This document shows positions 1 through 8,669 of a DNA stretch of 64,000 bases, piece after piece. This DNA is from JALSNL01 sp036479585. GTDB taxonomy: Bacteria > Bacteroidota > Ignavibacteria > Ignavibacteriales > Melioribacteraceae. Position 1 is the stretch's first letter, and each line of letters begins with the position of its first letter. Both the position numbers and the translations under genes were made by a program. The stretch is from NCBI GenBank assembly GCA_965224785.1, contig OZ245062.1, forward strand, positions 4,340,001 through 4,404,000, read 5' to 3'. The notes below the pieces were generated by a model, which worked only from the letters and a program-made list of their open reading frames with translations, was not told where the DNA came from and ran no database searches.

Positions 1-342
1 ATTAATAAAAACATAAATGAAGATTATAAAAGGTTTAGAATTCGAGAAAATGAAATACGATTGTATCTTGATGATGCTTTTGTAAATATTGATGCAAAAA
101 CTGGAATTGGCGAAATTGATTATGTAAGAACCATTCCAATTTTAGGTCAAATGACGATATTACATAAATCTACAAGTAAGTGGTGGATTTGGTTTTCAGA
201 TATTTTTGGAATTGCAATGTTAATAATTGCAATAACTGGAATGTTCATTTCTAAAGGTATAAATAGTTTTAAGAAAAGAGGATGGAAATTAACATTAGTT
301 GGACTTATTTTTCCTTTTATTTTCTTGTTTTTAATTCGCTAA
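1..342 (+). CDS. PepSY-associated TM protein, C-terminal part (5' truncated by window)
   Basis: The reading frame is open from base 1, so the N-terminus lies outside the window; a TTG at 61 is only an internal codon. The visible part holds a short extracytoplasmic stretch, then the HKSTSKWWIWFSDIFGIAML signature and two hydrophobic helices separated by a basic loop (KGINSFKKRGWK). This arrangement matches PepSY_TM-like membrane proteins of Bacteroidetes, which are often linked to iron or redox functions at the inner membrane. The precise role is unknown. The family call rests on the HKST-WW-FSD-FG motif and the paired C-terminal helices. Confidence 0.6.
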   Translation: MNKNINEDYKRFRIRENEIRLYLDDAFVNIDAKTGIGEIDYVRTIPILGQMTILHKSTSKWWIWFSDIFGIAMLIIAITGMFISKGINSFKKRGWKLTLVGLIFPFIFLFLIR

Positions 343-618
343 AAGGATTTATTAGGCTACTAAGTGCAACAAGGCTAATTGTTGTGTAAGGCATTAAAAA
401 TGATTACAACAAAAAATTGTAAAAGAGATTAGCCAGCAGAAAAAAAGTGTATATAAAATCATTGAGTTAATAAATTGATTACTTCAAAGTTTTTGCTTAT
501 AAATAAATATAGAGAAGAACTAAAATAAAACTAATTTAAATGTTCATCGATTCAGACACTAACTATTACCAAATTGTTACTTATAAATCAATGTAACCAT
601 TCAACAATTTATTTTAAC

Positions 619-1128
619 TCAATCACCAACATCCTGCTTTGGCTCTTCTGAGTTTGCTACTTTTTCTTCTAACATTTTTACAACTATTGGAGGAACGAAA
701 CTACTTACATCGCCCTTAAATTGTGCAAGGTTTCTAATTATTGTAGAATTTAGATATGTATATTTTTCGTGAGGCATTAAAAAAATGGTTCTTAAATTTT
801 CATCAAGTTTTCTATTCATTAAAGCCATTTGAAACTCGAATTCGAAATCACTAATTGCTCGTAAGCCCCTTATTATTCCTATTGCTCCAACTGCTTTTGC
901 ATGTTTAACAATTAATCCATTAAAAGAATCAACTTGAACGGAAGGAAATTCCTTTAAGCAATCTTTCAGCATAATTACGCGTTCGTCAACAGAGAACATA
1001 GAAAATTTTACCGGATTACGAGCAACTGTTACAACAACTTTATCGAACAAATCTATTGCTCTTTTTATCACATCAATATGTCCGTTTGTTACTGGATCAA
1101 AAGTACCTGGATAAATTACTGTTTTCAT
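619..1128 (-). CDS. coaD: Phosphopantetheine adenylyltransferase
   Basis: CoaD catalyses the fourth step of coenzyme A synthesis, joining ATP and 4'-phosphopantetheine to dephospho-CoA in the cytoplasm. The 169-residue protein has the usual family length. The nucleotidyltransferase motif TNGH is at residues 14-17 in the N-terminal PGTFDPVTNGH segment. The substrate-binding stretch IIRGLRAISDFEFEFQMALM and the C-terminal adenylate site (NSTIIR, in place of the commoner SSTxVR) are also present. It lies downstream of rsmD on the same strand, a pairing seen in many bacteria, but here the two are separated by 240 bp carrying an inverted-repeat element. Confidence 0.95.
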   Translation of the reverse strand: MKTVIYPGTFDPVTNGHIDVIKRAIDLFDKVVVTVARNPVKFSMFSVDERVIMLKDCLKEFPSVQVDSFNGLIVKHAKAVGAIGIIRGLRAISDFEFEFQMALMNRKLDENLRTIFLMPHEKYTYLNSTIIRNLAQFKGDVSSFVPPIVVKMLEEKVANSEEPKQDVGD

Positions 1129-1204
1129 ATTTATGATTTCGTTTAATTAATTAAAGTGAAAAATTTGTTCTATAAATCTAAAATGGTTTTTTGATTTATC
1201 AAAA

Positions 1205-1308
1205 TTGTCATTGCGATCCCGAGGTTTTTTATCGGGAGAGAAATCTCATAACCATTATAGGTAGAGATTTCTCAATCGCTTAAAAACAAGCTCATTTCGA
1301 AATGACAA
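1205..1308. repeat. Dispersed inverted-repeat element, TGTCATTGCGA type
   Basis: The element is bounded by TTGTCATTGCGA (1205-1216) and TCGAAATGACAA (1297-1308), which are inverted copies with one mismatch. Inside are further arms, GAGAAATCTC and GAGATTTCTC, around a short loop. It fills the coaD-rsmD gap and resembles the elements at 4038 and 7381. It could fold as a long hairpin in RNA from either strand. Confidence 0.7.
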
Positions 1309-1368
1309 ATCTTGGTTTTCTATTTCCCCAAAATTACTTTGTTTCTAATATATATAACTTCAATCATT

Positions 1369-1908
1369 TTAAAATTGATAAATAAGACTATCGCCTAATC
1401 TTTTTATTGGTTCAGCTTCAAAGTTTTCTACATCTTTTTCTTTTGTTTGAATTGATCTTTCAACAATTAATATTCCATCTTCAGATAAAAAATCTCTTGT
1501 CATAATATTTCTAACTACTTCATGAATATCATCTTTGAAAAATGGAGGATCAGCTAAAATTAATTCATAACTGTCATGTTCTTTGAGAAGCGAAAATTTA
1601 AGAGATGACATTTTGAAAATCTTACAATTGTCTTCGGCTTTTAAAGTAGAAATATTTTGATAAAGATTTTTATAAATAACAAAATTCTTTTCAACAAAAT
1701 GAATTTGTTCTGCACCTCTGCTTAAAGCTTCGAAGCCGAGACCACCACTACCAGCATACATATCGCATACTTTTATATTATCGAAATCTATAATATTATT
1801 TAGATAGTTGAATATTGATTCTTTGTTTTTATCTGTGGTGGGTCTTACAAGTTTGGAGTTTGGAACTTTTATTATTCTACTTTTATACTTACCGGCAATT
1901 ATTCTCAT
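1369..1908 (-). CDS. rsmD: 16S rRNA (guanine966-N2)-methyltransferase
   Basis: RsmD methylates G966 of 16S rRNA in the 30S subunit using S-adenosylmethionine. The N-terminal MRIIAGKYKSR, the SAM-binding motif MYAGSGGLGFEALSRGA (residues 50-66) and the catalytic DPPF motif at 120-123 are typical, as is the length of 179 residues. Its ATG overlaps the stop of the upstream PilM-like gene by 4 bases (ATGA), so the two are translationally coupled and it is the last gene of a four-gene operon. Confidence 0.95.
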   Translation of the reverse strand: MRIIAGKYKSRIIKVPNSKLVRPTTDKNKESIFNYLNNIIDFDNIKVCDMYAGSGGLGFEALSRGAEQIHFVEKNFVIYKNLYQNISTLKAEDNCKIFKMSSLKFSLLKEHDSYELILADPPFFKDDIHEVVRNIMTRDFLSEDGILIVERSIQTKEKDVENFEAEPIKRLGDSLIYQF

Positions 1909-2822
1909 GACACTAAGCGTATTGCCATTCCTGTAGCTGAAGAAAACTTTGTTGAACTATCATCCAAGTATTCTTTATTCGTAATCTTTTGAGAAACAGA
2001 AATTTTTTCGAATGGTAATATTGATTTAGCTTTTAAATTTAAATCATTTTCCAATTTATTAATAAGTTCTTTTGAAAGGGTATTGCCCGAAACAAAAAAA
2101 TCACTTAAAGATGTAGAAATTAAATTCCTCTTTATTACTTCATCATATATTTGTTTTACTGCAATTGGTATATCTGAAATAACTTTATATCTTTTTTGCT
2201 TTTGAAAAACGAATTGATTGTCCTTAAACAAAATTGCTGAAACTTTTAGACTATCAATGAAAATACTTAGTTGCTCTTTAGTCGAATTACCTAATTGCAA
2301 AAATGTTGTTGTAGCAATATGAGAATTATCTACATTAAGTAAAAGTAAGTTATTTCTTACACAAAATTTATGTAGAATTTTAAGAATTGATTTTGGAATA
2401 CAGTAAACAAAAGTACGAAGACTTTCAGAATCATCTTCCTCGTTACTTGTTATTGGCTGAAATGCGTATTCGTCTTTATTTAGATGAGGAAATAATTGAG
2501 CAAATTCCCATTCAATATATTCATTTAAATCACTTTGAATTAGATTTCTATCAATAGGAAGTTCAAACGTTTTAAAATAATTAAGCGGAAGAGAAATAGA
2601 AACTTTATCTGTATTGATAAAGTTTCTTAATATAATTTCGTTATAAGCATTTTGAAGGATATGAATAAACTTTGTTTCTTTTATATCTTGAGATAAAATT
2701 TCTTCAAAGTATTCTTCCTCTAAACTTTCAAGAACAAATTCAGATTCTTTATAAACAATTTCAACTAACTGAAGTTTTTCTTCAGTAATATTTAACCCAA
2801 TGTGATCTGCAAAAACTGACAT
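1905..2822 (-). CDS. PilM-like actin-fold protein (putative)
   Basis: The 305-residue protein has no signal peptide. Its order of motifs resembles PilM, the cytoplasmic actin-like ATPase of type IV pilus and type II secretion machines: an N-terminal HIGLNITEEKLQLVEI strand, a central region with SIFIDSLKVSAILF like the second phosphate-binding segment, then FVSGNTLSKELINKLENDL, an ILPF turn, and a final SSATGMAIRL helix like the AxGLALR end of PilM. The classic glycine-rich phosphate loops are degenerate, so ATP binding is doubtful. It lies between a single-TM protein and rsmD in a tight operon. Assignment is by motif order only. Confidence 0.55.
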   Translation of the reverse strand: MSVFADHIGLNITEEKLQLVEIVYKESEFVLESLEEEYFEEILSQDIKETKFIHILQNAYNEIILRNFINTDKVSISLPLNYFKTFELPIDRNLIQSDLNEYIEWEFAQLFPHLNKDEYAFQPITSNEEDDSESLRTFVYCIPKSILKILHKFCVRNNLLLLNVDNSHIATTTFLQLGNSTKEQLSIFIDSLKVSAILFKDNQFVFQKQKRYKVISDIPIAVKQIYDEVIKRNLISTSLSDFFVSGNTLSKELINKLENDLNLKAKSILPFEKISVSQKITNKEYLDDSSTKFSSATGMAIRLVS

Positions 2823-2828
2823 TCAAAT

Positions 2829-3386
2829 TTAATCCCAAGAAGCTGTATTTTTTAACCCAGCACTTTCAAGGTCGCCAATAGTTCCATATCCATCTGGACA
2901 AGCTAGTAGATAAAGGTTACCAATAGTTGTTACAGTATCAACTTTAACTAATTTACCAGTTCTATTTATTATAGTATCAATAGTCGTGGTTGTATCAATT
3001 TTTAGTGAGTATACTGTTTTTGATCCCGGAGAAGTAAGTAATGCCTCAGCATTAAAAGTTCCATCCGACAATTTCTTAAAAGGATTAGTTGATCTATTTG
3101 TTAATGAATCGAATCCACTTATTAAGGAAAGTACAGTTGAATCTGTTTTCACAAAAGTTACTAGCTCTTGTAAATTATCAGAGTAGCTTTCATTTTGCTT
3201 TTGCCACAATATTTCAGCTTGTCTAATATTTTCCATCCTAAGGTGCGATTCTGAAGAGTTGTAATTTTCAGTATCAATGTATTCGGTTGGGTCAATAATT
3301 GCTACTTTAATAAGTACAAAAGAAAGTATAGCTATAACAGCATATAAACCAGCATGAATATACCACGGCTCTTTTTTCTTTTTCAT
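2829..3386 (-). CDS. Single-TM periplasmic protein of unknown function
   Basis: A basic N-terminus (MKKKKEPWYIH) is followed by one membrane segment at about residues 12-32; the rest is predicted periplasmic. The C-terminal part contains a threonine-rich strand region and a CPDGYGTIGDLESAGLKN stretch that faintly recalls pseudopilin ends, but no prepilin cleavage motif is visible. The gene sits 6 bp upstream of the PilM-like gene and has a good ribosome site (GGAGG), so it is probably cotranscribed. By position it could serve as a PilN-like partner, which is inference. I do not recognise the family. Confidence 0.6.
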   Translation of the reverse strand: MKKKKEPWYIHAGLYAVIAILSFVLIKVAIIDPTEYIDTENYNSSESHLRMENIRQAEILWQKQNESYSDNLQELVTFVKTDSTVLSLISGFDSLTNRSTNPFKKLSDGTFNAEALLTSPGSKTVYSLKIDTTTTIDTIINRTGKLVKVDTVTTIGNLYLLACPDGYGTIGDLESAGLKNTASWD

Positions 3387-3409
3387 ATTATCCTCCAGAT
3401 ATTTTAATT

Positions 3410-3925
3410 TTATTCTTCAATAAATAAATACTTTTTAATTTTTTCTAATTTCTTTTTACCAATTCCTTTAACATCTGTTAGCTCACTAATACTGCTAAAA
3501 CCATTTCTGCTTTTTCTAAGATCAATAATTTTAATAGCAGTCTTTTTTCCTATTCCAGGCAAAGTACTTAGAACAACAATTCCAGCAGTGTTTAAATTAA
3601 CACTTTTTTCTTTAATTAGGGAGTTGTTTTTTTTCTTATTAGCTTTTTTTGTAACTCTAAAATCTAAAAGTTCTCGCTTAGAATCAACTTTTATTTCTAA
3701 ATTTTTATCTACTTGTAAATTTGGTTCTGCTTTTTGATTCATAGCAAAGAACAAACTGTCTTGCTCACTATAATCAAAATTTCTTATGTTTGTTTTTGTT
3801 GTAGTGTAATTATAATATTTGCCTAATAGCCCAACCATAAAAACTCCAACAATAAAAAGTACTACATTTATTTCAGTATTAGTAAAACCAATTTTTTCTG
3901 AAATTTTATTAAGTACTTTTTTCAA
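3410..3925 (-). CDS. Membrane-anchored helix-hairpin-helix (ComEA-type) protein
   Basis: One N-terminal membrane helix (about residues 18-38) is followed by a charged linker and a C-terminal helix-hairpin-helix pair (about 108-171) with VNLNTAGIVVLSTLPGIGKK and DVKGIGKKKLEKIKKYL. ComEA-like proteins of this layout bind double-stranded DNA at the cell surface during uptake. The long lysine-rich linker fits nucleic-acid binding. It is the first gene of the operon with the single-TM and PilM-like genes, so a link to a pilus-like or DNA-handling apparatus is possible, though no pilus motor genes are in view. Confidence 0.75.
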   Translation of the reverse strand: MKKVLNKISEKIGFTNTEINVVLFIVGVFMVGLLGKYYNYTTTKTNIRNFDYSEQDSLFFAMNQKAEPNLQVDKNLEIKVDSKRELLDFRVTKKANKKKNNSLIKEKSVNLNTAGIVVLSTLPGIGKKTAIKIIDLRKSRNGFSSISELTDVKGIGKKKLEKIKKYLFIEE

Positions 3926-4302
3926 TTGTAATCTTAAATTAATAAAAAAACAACTTAACTATTTTATATCAAAAAATTTTAGAAATATTGAACAGTCAGT
4001 AATAGAACTATATTTATTATCACAGACTTAAGTATGCTGTCATTTCGGTTTGTGTTCTTGCAAGACTGGAATCTCTTGCTATTGTTGGAGATACCGGTAT
4101 CCCGCATAAGAAACTGCGGAAACCGGAATGACATATTTTTTCCAATTAGTTACAGTCAGGTTTATATAACACAGTAATAATTTTGTTAAAGATGCAATCT
4201 TTTTATCTTAGTAAATAATCATATAGTTTTAATCATCCACAATTGAATGAAGCTTAGCTGAAAATACTAGAAAAGACTGTATCTTTTTTAGAAAAACTGC
4301 AC
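3926..4302. other. Intergenic region between dnaJ and the HhH operon
   Basis: This gap holds one inverted-repeat element (4038-4133) and otherwise AT-rich sequence. It should contain the promoter of the leftward HhH operon near 3926-4030. I saw no credible small gene or RNA. Confidence 0.5.
4038..4133. repeat. Inverted-repeat element with TGTCATT termini
   Basis: The ends TGTCATTTCGGTTT (4038-4051) and AAACCGGAATGACA (4120-4133) are inverted copies with one mismatch over 14 bases. A perfect internal palindrome GATACCGGTATC lies at 4090-4101. The terminal TGTCATT/AATGACA is shared with the elements at 1205 and 7381, but the interior differs. Confidence 0.7.
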
Positions 4303-5421
4303 TTATTTATTCTCAGATTTTATGTTAGGCATTTTATCCAAAGTTCTAAGTAAGTCTTTTTCTTTTGATGTTATTTTTTTTGGAACGTGAATATTTATTC
4401 TAACCAACTGATCTCCTGAACTATGGCTATTAAGATGTTGAATTCCTTTGCCTCTCATCTTTAGAAATTTCCCCGGCTGTGTGCCTGAATCAATTTTGAG
4501 ATTTGCTCTTCCGTTAATTGTTGGTACTTCTACTTTTGTTCCAAGAACAATTTCAGGGAAACTAAGGAATAAATCATAAACGAGGTCATCACCCTCTCTA
4601 ATAAAATATTCGTGATCCAACTCTTGAAAAATTACAATCACATCTCCAGCGTGTCCACCATTTTTGCCAGCACCACCTTGTCCTTGCATAGTCATATAGC
4701 TATTATCACTTACTCCGGCTGGTACATTTATTTTAATTGTTGATTCTCCATTGGTTCTTCCTTCCCCTCTACAATCTTTACAAGGGTTAGAAATTATTTT
4801 ACCTGTTCCTCTACAATTATGACAAGCAGAAATATTTACAAATTGACCAAACACAGAACGCGAAACTTGTTTAACTTCTCCGGCTCCATTACATACAGTA
4901 CAAGTTTTAAAATCAGCACTACTTTTAGCACCGGTTCCATCACAAGTTTTACAAGTTTGTGGTTTTTGTATTTTAACAGTTTTTGTTGTACCGGAAGCAA
5001 TTTCTTCTAAGGTTAATTTTAACGTTAATTTTAAATCTGAGCCAGGTGTTCCAGTTTGCTGTCTTCCTCTACCAGACGAAGCTCCGCCACCAAAAATATC
5101 ATCAAAGATAGAACCACCTCCACCACTTCCAAAAATATCGGAGAAGTTACTAAAAATATCATTTGCATTTTGGTAGCTGTGGTAGTCTTGTCCACCTCTC
5201 ATTCCTTGATGTCCGAATCTATCGTACTTAGCTCGTTTGTTTCCGTCACTTAGAACTTCATAAGCTTCGGCAGCTTCTTTAAATTTTTCTTCGGCAGCTT
5301 TATCGTCAGGGTTTTTATCCGGATGATATTTCATTGCCATTTTTCTATATGATTTTTTTAATTCAACATCATTGGCATTTTTCTGAACGCCAAGTATATC
5401 GTAATAATCTCGTTTACTCAT
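4303..5421 (-). CDS. dnaJ: Molecular chaperone DnaJ
   Basis: DnaJ is the Hsp40 co-chaperone that delivers substrates to DnaK and stimulates its ATPase. The J domain (1-70) has HPD at 33-35, followed by a glycine/phenylalanine-rich region with GGGGS-type runs (about 75-120). Four zinc-binding CxxCxGxG repeats follow, with cysteine pairs at 157/160, 174/177, 200/203 and 214/217. The C-terminal substrate-binding domains end at residue 372, giving a full-length type I DnaJ. It is the last gene of the hrcA-grpE-dnaJ operon, 10 bp after grpE. Confidence 0.98.
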   Translation of the reverse strand: MSKRDYYDILGVQKNANDVELKKSYRKMAMKYHPDKNPDDKAAEEKFKEAAEAYEVLSDGNKRAKYDRFGHQGMRGGQDYHSYQNANDIFSNFSDIFGSGGGGSIFDDIFGGGASSGRGRQQTGTPGSDLKLTLKLTLEEIASGTTKTVKIQKPQTCKTCDGTGAKSSADFKTCTVCNGAGEVKQVSRSVFGQFVNISACHNCRGTGKIISNPCKDCRGEGRTNGESTIKINVPAGVSDNSYMTMQGQGGAGKNGGHAGDVIVIFQELDHEYFIREGDDLVYDLFLSFPEIVLGTKVEVPTINGRANLKIDSGTQPGKFLKMRGKGIQHLNSHSSGDQLVRINIHVPKKITSKEKDLLRTLDKMPNIKSENK

Positions 5422-5431
5422 TTATGTTTTC

Positions 5432-6046
5432 CTATTCTTCATTATCATTTTGATTTGCTTCAATCGGTTCTTCAACTTCTTGACTTACAATTACTTTTGA
5501 ATGTTTTATAACTTTATCTTTATATAGATATCCAGCTTCCACTTCTTGAATTACTGTGTTTGGTTCAACATCTTTAGAAGGCTGCTGTAAAAGGGCTTCG
5601 TGATAATCAACATCAAAAGTTTTCCCTTGTGCTTCTATTTTTTTTATACCTTGTTCATCAAGTGCTTTTGCAAATTTATCCGTAACTAATTTCAGCCCAT
5701 CTTTTATTGAATCAAGATTACTTTCATCAAGATGTTCAATTGATCTTTGAAGATCATCATAAACCGGAAGAATTTTTATTATAAAAGATTCTGCTGCATA
5801 CTTCCATAAGTCTTGTTGTTCACTATTTGTTCTTCTTTTATAGTTTTCAAATTCAGCAGCTTTGCGTAAAACTGTGTCCTTTAATTCTTTAATTGTTTCT
5901 TCTAATTTCTCAACCGAAACTTCTTCTTCAACTTTGTCTTCTGTTGCTTCATCTTCTAAAATTTCTTCTTCAAGATTTGTTTCGTCTTTAATCTCAATTT
6001 CTTTTTCTTCGGATTTTTCTTTGTGTTTGTTTTTATCTTTTTTCAT
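5432..6046 (-). CDS. grpE: Nucleotide exchange factor GrpE
   Basis: GrpE releases ADP from DnaK and so drives the chaperone cycle. The 204-residue protein has a very acidic and lysine-rich disordered N-terminus (about 1-45), a long coiled coil starting near VSVEKLEETIKELKDTVLRK with the conserved AEFENYKRR, and the C-terminal beta domain with FDVDYHEALLQQPS and VEAGYLYKDKVIKHSKVIVS. It lies 3 bp downstream of hrcA and 10 bp upstream of dnaJ, in the usual heat-shock order. Confidence 0.97.
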   Translation of the reverse strand: MKKDKNKHKEKSEEKEIEIKDETNLEEEILEDEATEDKVEEEVSVEKLEETIKELKDTVLRKAAEFENYKRRTNSEQQDLWKYAAESFIIKILPVYDDLQRSIEHLDESNLDSIKDGLKLVTDKFAKALDEQGIKKIEAQGKTFDVDYHEALLQQPSKDVEPNTVIQEVEAGYLYKDKVIKHSKVIVSQEVEEPIEANQNDNEE

Positions 6047-6049
6047 TAT

Positions 6050-7105
6050 TTATCCTTCTCTTTTATTTTTAAAAACTTTTGATAGCAATTCTGCCATATA
6101 AGTAACAGAAGCAATTGTGTGAGAATATTCCATCCTCTTAGGACCAATAATTCCAATATTTCCTATAACAGGTCCAATGTTATACTCTTTAACAACAACG
6201 CTATAATCATTTAATTTTTCTTCATTACTTTCGCTTCCAATTGTAACGGAAACATCTCCGCTATGGTTCGAAGTTTTTTCATCCATAATGTGAATGATAA
6301 TATCTTTGTCTTCTGCTAACTCAATAATACTTTTAAAATTTTCGGCTGTACTAAATTCAGGTTGATCTAGAATGTTTTTTGTTCCTGTTATTATAGTGTC
6401 TTCGTTGGTTTTTGCATCTTTAAATATATGTTCAACTGAATCTAAAAAAACTCGTATCACTGGTTTCTTAATTGAACCTGAATAACTTCTAACTCGTTCA
6501 GTAATTGTATTTCTAATTTCTGTAAAGGTTAATCCTGATAATCTTTGGTTTAAAAAACTTTCTATTTTTTTTAATGATCCTTTTTCATAACCAGTAGTAA
6601 TTTCTAGAGTGATTGTTCTTATCATTCCGGTTCTAATACTTATAACAACCAATAATTTTGAACTTGAAAGTGAGACAAGTTGAATTTTTTCTAAAACTGC
6701 ATTATCAAACTTAGGGTAACTTACACAGGCAAGTTGATGAGTAAGATTGCTCAAAATAGATGAAGTGATTTTTAGAATTTCATCTGTTTCAGAAATTGTA
6801 TTTTCAAATTTCGAATCAATTAAATCATAATCATCTTTATTTAACTTTGGAGTATGCATTAATGAATCAACATAAAACCTATAGCCTAAATCAGTAGGAA
6901 TTCTTCCTGCAGAAGTATGTGGGTGACCGAGATATCCAAACTCTTCAAGATCAGCCATAATATTTCTTACAGTTGCTGGTGAAACATCTAAATCATAATT
7001 TTTAGAAAGATTGCGAGAACCAACTGGAGTAGCCGTAATAATGTATTGATGTATTACATATCCAAGTATTGATTTCTGTCTTTCTTTTAATTGTTCACTA
7101 ATCAT
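6050..7105 (-). CDS. hrcA: Heat-inducible transcription repressor HrcA
   Basis: HrcA represses heat-shock operons by binding CIRCE operators. The N-terminal winged helix includes VGSRNLSKNYDLDVSPATVRNIMADLEEFGYL followed by the wing HPHTSAGRIPTDLGYRFYVD (the two are contiguous). The rest is the GAF-like HrcA effector domain, ending with IIGPKRMEYSHTIASVTYM. At 351 residues it is full length. It is the first gene of the operon with grpE and dnaJ. I found no CIRCE-like TTAGCACTC/GAGTGCTAA pair in the upstream gap, so autoregulation through CIRCE is not supported here. Confidence 0.96.
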   Translation of the reverse strand: MISEQLKERQKSILGYVIHQYIITATPVGSRNLSKNYDLDVSPATVRNIMADLEEFGYLGHPHTSAGRIPTDLGYRFYVDSLMHTPKLNKDDYDLIDSKFENTISETDEILKITSSILSNLTHQLACVSYPKFDNAVLEKIQLVSLSSSKLLVVISIRTGMIRTITLEITTGYEKGSLKKIESFLNQRLSGLTFTEIRNTITERVRSYSGSIKKPVIRVFLDSVEHIFKDAKTNEDTIITGTKNILDQPEFSTAENFKSIIELAEDKDIIIHIMDEKTSNHSGDVSVTIGSESNEEKLNDYSVVVKEYNIGPVIGNIGIIGPKRMEYSHTIASVTYMAELLSKVFKNKREG

Positions 7106-7528
7106 TTAAGGTTAATAAAATTTATATGGTTATATAAAGAAAATTCTAAAATAAACTTACAAAGTTACTAAAATTCCAAATAATATCACTTAAATACATT
7201 AAATTTGGATGTTCAAAATAGTTGATTAAGCTAAGTTCAATTATAGAACAAAGGGAAGTTAGAAATTGTTTCAATTGGTGGGATGCAAAAAACAATAATT
7301 GGTTTTCACCAAAAATAATGTCATTTCCGAATGTTGTTATCGGGAATCTATTCAATATTTTTGCAAAACTAAATATATACTGTCATTGCGAGGAATGTTT
7401 TTTATGACGTGGCAATCTATTAAGTGAACAAAATAATTCAACAGATTGCCACGCTCAACAAAAAACGTTGAGTTCGCAATGACAAGTAAATACCAATTCT
7501 AAATAGTAATATTTAAAAGGATAAAAAA
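7106..7528. promoter_or_regulatory. Divergent promoter region between hrcA and purM
   Basis: This 423-bp gap must hold the promoters of the leftward heat-shock operon and rightward purM. The purM-proximal part is occupied by a nested inverted repeat (7381-7484). No CIRCE box was seen, and open frames inside are short, overlap on both strands and lack ribosome sites. Confidence 0.5.
7381..7484. repeat. Nested inverted-repeat element, TGTCATTGCGA type
   Basis: Outer arms TGTCATTGCGA (7381-7391) and TCGCAATGACA (7474-7484) are perfect inverted copies apart from one end base. Inner arms CGTGGCAATCT (7408-7418) and AGATTGCCACG (7443-7453) are perfect. Two nested stems about 100 bp long, with no coding capacity, look like a MITE-like or REP-like unit related to the element at 1205. 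Its closeness to purM (44 bp) puts it in the purM leader. Confidence 0.8.
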
Positions 7529-8524
7529 TTGAGTAACAATTATAAAAAATCCGGTGTTAACTTAGAAGCTGGAAATGCTACAGTTGATAAAATTAAGTCG
7601 GTTGTAAAATCTACATTTAACAAAAATGTATTAACTGGAATAGGACATTTTGGAGCTTTGTATGAATTGGACTTGAAAGGTTATACAAATCCTGTTCTTG
7701 TTTCAAGCGTTGATGGAGTTGGTACAAAGTTAAAAGTTGCAATCGATTCCGGTATTCATAATACTGTTGGTCAAGATTTAGTTAACCATTGTGTAAATGA
7801 TATTGCAGTCTGTGGAGCCAAGCCCCTTTATTTTATGGACTATATGGCATTTGGTAAACTAGACCCTGAAGTTGCGGCAAGTATTGTTGAAGGATTTGCA
7901 AAGGCGTGTAGAGAAAATGACATAGCTTTAATTGGCGGAGAAACTGCTGAGATGCCCGGACTTTATCAAGAGAAAGATTACGACCTTTCTGGAACAATTA
8001 TTGGCATAGTTGAAAAAGAAAATATTATTGATGGAAGCAATGTTAAAGCTGGAGATATTCTTTTAGGTTTTAGATCAAATGGATTACATACAAATGGATA
8101 TTCTCTTGCAAGAAAAGTTCTTTTTGAAAAATATAAATTAGATGAAAAGTTAGAGAATTTAGAAGGAACGATTGCTGAAGAATTACTTAAAGTTCATAAA
8201 TCATATTTTGAAATAATTCAAAATTTAAGTTCAAAAAATTTAGTGAAATCATTTTCGCACATAACTGGTGGTGGAATTATAGGAAACACAAAACGTGTTG
8301 TTCCTGATAATTACAAAATTAATATTGATTGGCCCTCGTGGGAAATTCCGAATATATTTAAAGTAATTCAAGACGCTGGAAATATTTCCGATGTTGAAAT
8401 GAGGAAAGTTTTTAATATTGGTATTGGCTTAATTGCAATTGTAGATAAGAAGAATTTAGCAGAAGTTAAGGAATCTATTTCTTCTCTTGGTGAAGATGTA
8501 ATTGAGATTGGGGAGATAGTTTAG
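7529..8524 (+). CDS. purM: Phosphoribosylformylglycinamidine cyclo-ligase (AIR synthetase)
   Basis: PurM closes the imidazole ring in purine synthesis, converting FGAM and ATP to aminoimidazole ribotide. The 331-residue protein has the N-terminal VSSVDGVGTKLKVA segment, NDIAVCGAKPLYFMDY, the signature LIGGETAEMPGLY and the C-terminal SHITGGGIIGN. The start is a TTG at 7529 with AAAAGG eight bases upstream; no ATG lies nearby in frame. It is monocistronic here, with no other pur gene adjacent. Confidence 0.96.
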   Translation: MSNNYKKSGVNLEAGNATVDKIKSVVKSTFNKNVLTGIGHFGALYELDLKGYTNPVLVSSVDGVGTKLKVAIDSGIHNTVGQDLVNHCVNDIAVCGAKPLYFMDYMAFGKLDPEVAASIVEGFAKACRENDIALIGGETAEMPGLYQEKDYDLSGTIIGIVEKENIIDGSNVKAGDILLGFRSNGLHTNGYSLARKVLFEKYKLDEKLENLEGTIAEELLKVHKSYFEIIQNLSSKNLVKSFSHITGGGIIGNTKRVVPDNYKINIDWPSWEIPNIFKVIQDAGNISDVEMRKVFNIGIGLIAIVDKKNLAEVKESISSLGEDVIEIGEIV

Positions 8525-8539
8525 CTTTTGTCAATTTCC

Positions 8540-8607
8540 GTCATACTTCGACTCCGCTCAGTATGACTATGGTGATCAATAATTGAATGTCATCCTGAGC
8601 GGAGTCG
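8540..8607. repeat. Inverted repeat with CGACTCCGCTCAG arms
   Basis: CGACTCCGCTCAG (8549-8561) and CTGAGCGGAGTCG (8595-8607) are perfect 13-bp inverted copies. The left arm is itself inside a small hairpin, GTCATACT (8540-8547) with AGTATGAC (8560-8567). The GC content is well above the surroundings. It follows the purM stop by 15 bp and could act in mRNA 3'-end formation. Confidence 0.75.
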
Positions 8608-8669
8608 TCAATGCAGTCAACTTAAGGGAATAATGATAAAAACTATGCTGAAAAAATCTTAATCTTATT

